Shown here in pieces: positions 57,520 through 64,000 of a DNA stretch of 64,000 nucleotides. The stretch is from the NCBI GenBank assembly GCA_023548195.1, contig JAJHZJ010000419.1, forward strand, positions 1,858,773 through 1,922,772. The letters are read 5' to 3'. This stretch comes from Bettongia penicillata ogilbyi (taxonomy: Eukaryota; Chordata; Mammalia; Diprotodontia; Potoroidae). The position numbers and the translations under genes were made by a program. Each line of letters begins with the position of its first letter. Within the stretch, counting starts at the first letter, position 1. Under the pieces are notes generated by a model that made no database searches, was not told the origin of the DNA, and worked only from the letters and a program-made list of their open reading frames with translations.

Positions 57520-58340
57520 TCCCTCCCCCATTCCCTTTCTTATTTTTACCCTTTCCCTATGGAATCCAGCTCTAAGGAAAAATGGGATTATCCATCATGG
57601 ATGTTTTGTGTTGTCTATAATTTCCTACATTTATATGGCTATTTGGTCTCATACTCCTTGTTAGAAAGATTTCAAACTTAAGGATTCTATGGAACAGAAA
57701 TTCTTTCTGCTTTTTTTTTTTGGTCCTCTGTTCATCTCTAGCTTTATTCACTCATTGATCCCATTTTTTATGGGCAGGCCAGTAATGATTCCTATACATG
57801 GCAAATACATAACAAGTCAAAAATCAGAATTGTTTCTACAATGATATCAAAATGTCACTTGAATTCAATAAGTTTAAAATTCTTAATGAAGACCAAAGTA
57901 AAATAGAGAAGAATCTTTTAGTTTGAATCTGGAGGTCAAATTCAACCAATAGATGAAGGAAATAATTTGAAATACCTTGGTCTTCTCTAGGCAAAACATA
58001 TTAAATCCAGTGTTTCCAAGGAGAAAGCCATGGTTGTATATGTTAAGAGACTTACTTGGCATCTTGAAGACAAAGTTTAATAAGAAAAAACACTTTTAAA
58101 ACAATTAGCCCATTAGTTTCCGAAAATATCCAAACAACAACCCAGACAATATTAATCAAATACTAGACCCATGACTTCTAAAAAGTTATGGTAAGATTAA
58201 CACTTTCATGTCAAAAAACAACAGTAACAAAGAAACAAAGAAATAGAATTGACTCAGAGAGCCTGATAAGCAAATTAAAAATTTACAGAAATAATTCCTC
58301 AACAGACCACTTCAAAGAGAATTTTTAAGGAATCACATTA
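57520..58340. other. No recognisable feature
   Basis: AT-rich. A T10 tract at about 57712-57721 may be a decayed tail. Confidence 0.45.
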
Positions 58341-58342
58341 TA

Positions 58343-58557
58343 TGTTGTTCAGTCATTACAGTCGTGTCTGACTCTTTGTGATCCTGAGATTTTCTTTTGC
58401 AGAGATCTTAGCATGGTTTGCCATTTCTTTCAACAGCTCATTCTATAGATGAAGAAACTGAGGCAAAGGGGGTTAAGTGACTTGCCCAGGGTCACATAGC
58501 TAGTGTCTGAGGTTGGTACAGTCCCAGTGCTTTATCCACTGCACCACATAGCTGTTT
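58343..58557 (-). mobile_element. tRNA-CORE SINE (MAR1/Ther-1 type), antisense
   Basis: Tail 'tgttgttcagtcattacagtcgtgtctgactc', core 'agaaactgaggcaaaggg', then 'gacttgcccagggtcacatagc' and tRNA-like head 'ctttatccactgcaccacatagctg'. The same type lies at 6.8 and 37.3 kb. Confidence 0.75.
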
Positions 58558-58559
58558 CA

Positions 58560-59000
58560 ACATCATGCCCAAATCACTATATTTCTTGAATGTGGCCAGA
58601 ATTAGTTTATCTCTGAATGAGCTGTAGGGAATAGCTATGAGCCAGGGGTAGAATCAAAAGGTCCCCTCTGAGTGACATCCATCCACTCAACCAATGAAAT
58701 ATTAACAGACACAATAAGTAAATGTCCAAGTCCAACTGATTTACTTACACAGAAGTTCATGATAGTGATTTGAATCAAATCATTCTGAGGGAAAATTATC
58801 CCTAAGTAGCCTAGACTTATTTACTGATGCAGATTATGTAAGCAAATGGAAGAAACTGGGAAATATATCACTTAAGTTCATAAAATTTTAGCAACTATGG
58901 AATCCTGAAAAAGAAAATTTCTCATGGTCATAGCTATACATGAGGTCACTTCTTTCACACACTAAAAAAAGACAAATCCCTGTACTACAAATAAAGACTC
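58560..59000. other. No recognisable feature
   Basis: No repeat or coding signature recognised. Confidence 0.45.
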
Positions 59001-59100
59001 CCAAATATCCTTAAGAACTTATTAAATAAATTTTACTGAAACAGAGACCACCAAATATCCTTAGAAACTAAATAAATAAATTTTACTGAAATAGGAGCAC
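59001..59100. repeat. 50-bp tandem duplication (two units)
   Basis: 59001-59050 and 59051-59100 both begin ccaaatatcctta and share aataaattttactgaaa, with a handful of differences and an exact 50-bp period. Confidence 0.9.
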
Positions 59101-59102
59101 TA

Positions 59103-59103
<1 letters not shown>

Positions 59104-59148
<45 letters not shown>
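59104..59148. repeat. (AC)n microsatellite
   Basis: About 22 AC units immediately after the 50-bp duplication. Confidence 0.95.
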
Positions 59149-59150
<2 letters not shown>

Positions 59151-59559
59151 CCTATTGTCCATAGTCAACCATAACCCTAAACCCTAAATGAGATTTTATC
59201 AGATCCATAGTGGGGTATGTTCTTTCCATAAGCAGTTATGGCCTACCACTGGGTAAATTCTAAATTCAGGTCAAAGCCTCAGACTGGAAATTTGGCCAAG
59301 GAAGGAGTTTGGATTCAAACATGTACAAAATGGCATAGATCATATTGCAAAATACAACAGCCTTCTTTCAGAGCTGTGTGTGGTTGAATTTGAACAGCAA
59401 CCAGCAACAAACCGTAACCCCACTCCTTTGTAATCATGACTTGGGCTCCTGAAAACCTTTCATAGCATTGATCTTCCGCCTCAATCCTTACCTAGCCCTT
59501 AGTTGGAATGGGCATTGCCTCAGACAAACAGGCCTGGAAAAGACATTAATTTAGACCAG

Positions 59560-59720
59560 TCATCCTGTTTTTTTACTACTGGACTTTGATGACTCCGGGG
59601 GACAGAGTGAGGCTGACAACTTTCCTCAGCTCTGTCTCACTTAAATCTAATTCATGTACAAGTCAAGACAGCACCCTGTGAGGTCATGGTTCCTCTTTGA
59701 GAATGAAGGACCAATAACCA
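59560..59720 (+). mobile_element. RTE-related SINE 3' tail
   Basis: 'gactttgatgactccggggg', 'agtgaggctgacaac', 'agctctgtctcacttaaatc' and 'gtgaggtcatggttcctctttgagaatgaaggacc' are the sense counterpart of 38288-38420. Confidence 0.55.
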
Positions 59721-60019
59721 AGCAAACAACATTGATGATAACACCTAACATGGTCCGAAAGCATCTGACACAGTAATTGGCCATCCATAAGTATTACTGG
59801 ACTATACAAGTTCCCTACCTATGTACACTTTTATATGTGTTAGGTGTCCATTCTTCTTCCCATGAGTGGTATGTGTGTATATGAGAATATTTGCCACAAG
59901 TTTAGGGGGAATGTTTTCTACTATTATCTTTTAAATGAAGCTATTTTACCAAATGTCTTTATTTTGAACTAACTGTTCTCAAACTGATTAATAAAAGTCA
60001 GTGGGGACTAGTGACATAC

Positions 60020-60061
60020 CCATACATACACACACACATATGTGTGTGTATATATATGTAC

Positions 60062-60095
<34 letters not shown>
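60020..60095. repeat. (CA)n/(TG)n microsatellite
   Basis: A short CA run, tata steps and a long TG run. Confidence 0.9.
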
Positions 60096-60539
60096 TAGTG
60101 GAAATAGACCCATAGAGTATCTTAAGCATAGAAGAGTATTTTCTAGTAGGAAGTAGGAGGCAGAGGCCACAGGTGAGACAATAATGCCTTAAGTTCTACA
60201 TTAAATGTCTCATTCTTTAGAACTTGTTTCCCCAGTCACCAAATCCCCATGATTCTTTGTAATGTGACTGCAAAGTGTCAGGTAAATGCAGCTCAGTTCA
60301 GAAGAAAGAAGAGTTCTAGGAAGATGGTGAGAATTTGCAGTGAGAATTTGCTTCTCTCTTTCTTTTTCCTGTACCTTTACTACCAAGTTGTTGGGAGCAC
60401 AGTGACCTCAGGCAGTACTGGGTAAAGTAAAGGAGAAGACACTAGAACTTGAAGGGATGGGATCACAAACACTGCCTGTGGTACAGAAGATGGAAATGTC
60501 TAGAAGAATTGGGAAAGAGAATCCCTGTGCATGCGCTTG

Positions 60540-60787
60540 TGAATCAGAGCATAATACTTAGAGCACTGAGTCAGGAAGACCTACATTTAAATGCAGCCTC
60601 AGACACTTATTGACTGTGTGATACCGGGCATTTATTTAACCTTTGCTTGCCTCATTTTCCTCCAATGTAAAATGCGGATAATTACAGCACTTACTTCAGG
60701 GTTGTAAGGAGCAAATTAAATAATGTTTGTAAAAAGTGCTTGGCATAGTGCCTGGCACATAGTAGGAGCTAAATAAGTGCTTGTTCC
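60540..60787 (+). mobile_element. MIR SINE
   Basis: 'agcactgagtcaggaagacctac', 'cagcctcagacacttattgactgtgtgataccgggc' and 'ttggcatagtgcctggcacatagtaggagctaaataagtgcttg' form a well-kept MIR including the 3' end. Confidence 0.8.
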
Positions 60788-61109
60788 CCTTACTGTCATT
60801 AGTCAAGTATTTTCAGTTTAATTCTCTTTTCAGGACAGAGGTTATCTGGAACATTATGAGTAATCTAACTGACCTCTGTCTCTCTGTTTCTTTCACTGTC
60901 TAATAGTAAAAACTCAAATGTTTGTTGTATTGAATTAAATAGCATTACAAGTTGGAAAATGGGGCAAAGGAAAAGAGGGAAGGAAAAGGAAAATTAACTT
61001 TTATTTGAGTCAAAAATTTCCTACCTCTTCTAATTTTCCTAGCCTTAAGCTCTATATGCCCTGTGAGAGCTAGCTAAAGTAGCACCTTTTGTTATTTTTG
61101 TTTGTATCA

Positions 61110-61685
61110 AGAAGTATAATGCCTCTGAATAAAGTGATTAAGGAGGATCTTTCCCACCCATTGTTGGGCCTGAGAAGATTAAGGTCTGCACCTTTTGTTA
61201 ATGAGATTCTCAAGGGATGTGATGCCCTCTGGCTCTAAAAAGTGTATAAAGACTCTGAGGTGCGGTTTTATTTTGGAGCTTAATTTTTGGAAGGTTTGTG
61301 TGCCAGATGAGAGACTCTGGGAAACCTCCAAGGAACCCCCTCGCCCCCTTCCTTGGAAAACCCAGATGTTGGTGCTACCCTCTCTGGTAACTGTGGTCAG
61401 ACAATTGGACATATCTATTGATTTGTGATATATGCATTCATTATGATCAGACCGAGGAAGCCATGTCTGTCGATTTTTGATTTCTCTGCATTTTCTCTGA
61501 AGTTCAGGGTGCTGATTTTTTCCCCTGAACTAACTGAATGATATTTGTACTTGGTTAAAGGAATGATACATGTGCTTGATTAAAGTGATTGTTAACCCCT
61601 TGAAAGTTGCCTTTCCTGTTATGAATGCAGATCTAAGAACCTGTGACAGCAGGCTCCCCTGTGTATGTTGGGGTGCTTACTGATA
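61110..61685 (+). mobile_element. ERV-type LTR, plus strand
   Basis: The sense copy of the LTR at 52.6-53.15 kb. Landmarks in order are tgcctctgaataaag (61121), 'tttcccacccattgttggg', 'gccctctggctctaaaaag', 'ctctgaagttcaggg', an attaaagtgattgttaacccc stretch with ATTAAA as a possible poly(A) signal (about 61580), and 'agaacctgtgacagcagg'. Approximately 0.57 kb with no internal viral sequence beside it. The 77-codon frames are chance. Confidence 0.55.
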
Positions 61686-61689
61686 CATG

Positions 61690-62730
61690 CCCAAAACTTG
61701 AACCTGCATTCCTGTTTCTCATTACAAGTTTCTCTCCTCTCTATGCCATTCTTTCTCCATCCCCATCCCGAGTCCCCACCTTCAGTGTTTCAGTATGGGA
61801 AAATGCTTTCTAAGTTCCAAACAATGGTTTATATTCCTTTGGAACACACCCTGTTCCTAAATTGAGGACTGCCTATATTTCACTTTGGTTCCCAGGATTC
61901 ATAAAGGAATTTCAGTAATAATTGTGTCTGGTTCAACTTTAGAAAAGCTGTTCTCCAAGGGAGGATGTTGGTGCTACTTCAAATAACATTTTTTAATGCT
62001 CCATTTGTAAATTGATATGACACCATTTCCTCTGCTAATGTGTTTCAAAATTATATTGAAATAGTATTTTTCTTATCTAAAGGGTCTGACATTTAAGGTT
62101 CTGTAATTTGTTTTTTTAATCCTAGATATTAAAAATTTCCATAATTTAGTTGGAAGAACTCAGTCTGTTCTTCAGGAAGCTATAGATCATTTTCCCAGCT
62201 GCATTGGATGAGCCCTGCCTTCAATAACTCAGGTCAGTACAATATGTCAGCTCAGAGTTGTCCAATTACTTTAAATACAAACAGTGTGCGCTAGTGGATA
62301 GAATTAAGGTTGATTAACTGCTGCAAAACTCTGCAAAAAAATTGTTTCTTCTGTGATACCAGGATCAACTGGTTTTTTTTTTTCTTTTTCCCCTGTTAGA
62401 CCTTATCACATAGCCTAATGACAATGGCATAATCTTTCATGATAAGATTTTGAGGAAGATTAGTCTTCTCTTTTACATGAACTTTAGGCTTGGGTTTAGA
62501 AAAAAAAATGATGATCAATCTCATTGTTTTTCTAGGAAAACCTAAGAAACTAAAACCTAGGGTGAAAGATGAGGAAATCCAAGTTTTGTGTGAGCAATTT
62601 AATAGCTCTCCACCAACATTCAAAAGTCAAGAATACCAAACCATTAAACCTGGTCACTCAAAAAGCATTCAATATCTCTTATTTGGAAAATACTGTAATG
62701 AGTGATGGAGATGAAAATATAAGATCCTCA
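61690..62730. other. No recognisable feature
   Basis: Unique-looking DNA. The short frames near 62.5 kb have no recognisable family. Confidence 0.45.
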
Positions 62731-62734
62731 AAAG

Positions 62735-62855
62735 GGCTAAGTCATTCAGCAAATATTTATTTTGCAAGGCATAGTTCTAATATCAGGTTATACTTTAAAA
62801 AAAAAAAAAGATGTGATCTCTGCCCTCAGAAAATTGATTTCTTCTGGAGAATGGC
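62735..62855 (-). mobile_element. Short L2-type end fragment (antisense)
   Basis: 'tcattcagcaaatatttattttgcaaggcatagttc…gatgtgatctctgccctcag' has the antisense L2-type end with an A13 insertion in the middle. Confidence 0.45.
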
Positions 62856-62872
62856 CAAAGAAGTATTATGAT

Positions 62873-62908
62873 CTGTCTGTCTGTCTTTCTGTCTATCAAT
62901 CTACCTAC

Positions 62909-62954
<46 letters not shown>

Positions 62955-62985
62955 GTCTGTCTGTCTATCTATCTGTCATCTATCT
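62873..62985. repeat. (TCTG)n-(TATC)n microsatellite
   Basis: TCTG units flank a core of about 11 TATC units. Confidence 0.95.
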
Positions 62986-63004
62986 ACCAACAATATAGGG
63001 GTAG

Positions 63005-63140
63005 GGCAGCTAAGTGGCACAGTAGATAAAATTCCAGGCCTGAAGTCAGGAAGACTCATATTCTTAAGTTCAAATCTGGTCTCAAACACTTACTAATTGT
63101 GTGACCCTGAGCTGTGTATTTAACCCCACTATCTCACAGG
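63005..63140 (+). mobile_element. tRNA-headed SINE, 5' part
   Basis: 'gggcagctaagtggcacagtagataaaattccaggcctgaagtcaggaagac', B-box-like 'aagttcaaatc', and 'ctaattgtgtgaccctgagc' are the tRNA head. It lacks the body and stops near 63136. Confidence 0.75.
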
Positions 63141-63179
63141 CTATTCTGACTTTATTCCTTCCCCATATATATGGATCTG

Positions 63180-63735
63180 TAATGTTAAGAGAATTTGAAG
63201 ATCTTCCTTGACAAGTAATAGGCACATAGAGGCCTGTTTCAGAGCTAAATAGGCTCTGGGCTATGGGGAATTTCCAATTAAGTGCTGGGGCCCTAAGATT
63301 TTCAAACTCCTTGGCACTCAGTCAATCAGACGCTGTCTTTGTTATATATTCTTGGAGGTTAGCATTTTGCTTTGGGGTTCACTTATGAGAAGGACCTTTT
63401 CATTCCATGGATGGGACTCAGAGTAGCCATTTGAGTAGCCACCCCAACTACTCAGACATTGTTGGTGCTCCCCCATCTGGTGGTTTATGTAGGTGATTGT
63501 ACTACTTTGTCAGAGGGTTGGAGCCCTGTCTGTTGATCTTTGTGTTAATTACTCTGCTTATATTTTCTCTCTTTGTATTTTCTCCACATTCAGCATATTA
63601 ACCTTTCCCCTGAACTAGTGAATGACTTATAGATGTTTAATTAAAGAAGAACTGTTAACCCCTTTGAAGCTGTCTTCTCTTTAAAAAGCAGATCAATGAA
63701 CCTGTGCTAGCAGGCCATCATGGGTATGCTAGGAT
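63180..63735 (+). mobile_element. ERV-type LTR, third and most diverged copy, plus strand
   Basis: It shares 'attgttggtgctcccccatctggtgg', 'cccctgaactagtgaatgac', 'actgttaacccctttgaagc' and 'agcagatcaatgaacctgtgctagcagg' with the copy at 61.1 kb, but its 5' half differs. This suggests a different subfamily or a recombined LTR. Confidence 0.5.
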
Positions 63736-64000
63736 ACTTGCTCCCAGTTGTACCTTCCTCCTCAGAGTAATAGAAATTCTATTAATAGTCCTTTGAATTT
63801 TGAGCCTTTGGACAAACTTCCCTGCTTTAGCAAAGGCTCACTGCCCTAGGCAAAATATTCCTTTATGACACATGAATTGAGTAAAAGTGAGTCAGGAATT
63901 ATTGAATTCTAAGTGAATCCACAATTAAATCTTTGGATGTACTAGTGTGGAAGCAGCCATTTTTATTTTCTCTTGGGGTCCCTTCCCTGAAGTGGGTTAT

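Noticed and set aside
59169..59187. 'ccctaaaccctaaa' telomere-like text
   Set aside because: Only about two units and of plant type. It is chance in a mammalian-like context.
1..64000. Search for CRISPR arrays, operons, phage or bacterial features
   Set aside because: The repeat content, microsatellites and lack of dense coding frames are those of a vertebrate genome. No regularly spaced short repeats with unique spacers were seen.

Overview
The window reads as non-coding DNA from a mammalian, most likely marsupial, nuclear genome. It is AT-rich, full of interspersed repeats and microsatellites, and has no convincing host gene. The marsupial call rests on three things: L1 copies whose ORF1-only relatives (HAL1, half-L1) look young, tRNA-headed SINEs with a long non-tRNA body seen in marsupials, and a mix of L1, L2, L3/CR1, RTE and MIR remnants. 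An Australian marsupial is a guess from the SINE type. Family names come from remembered consensus sequences, because no repeat library could be searched.

Layout. 1-6.1 kb: an L3/CR1 fragment, then a decayed, nearly full-length antisense L1 containing a small younger L1 insertion. 6.1-17 kb: MIR/L2/CORE-SINE debris, microsatellites, a full-length 7SL RNA retropseudogene (13.7 kb) and a possible DNA transposon. 17-24 kb: a SINE and a 1.2 kb L1 3' end, both with clean target-site duplications, the latter inside an older L1 ORF2; then L2, RTE and L1 pieces. 24-33.6 kb: an L3 LINE with a readable endonuclease fragment, a hAT-like element, a second tRNA-SINE, L2 copies and old L1. 33.7-36.7 kb: HAL1 copy A (minus strand), bounded by a 16-bp duplication. 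37-46.4 kb: SINE, MIR, RTE, L1 and L2 remnants. 46.4-49.3 kb: HAL1 copy B (plus strand). 49.3-64 kb: mostly unique sequence with MIRs, four LTR-like segments, a hAT-like element and microsatellites.

The most interesting content is the pair of HAL1 elements. Each has a GC-rich 5' UTR starting with an L1-type YY1-like site, an ORF1 coding for an L1 ORF1p-type RNA-binding protein, about 1.09 kb of non-coding 3' sequence and an A-rich tail, with no reverse-transcriptase ORF. They lie head to head 9.7 kb apart. Copy A carries about three tandem units of an 81-bp 5' UTR monomer where copy B has one. Each ORF1 is broken in a different place, so neither copy encodes a whole protein.
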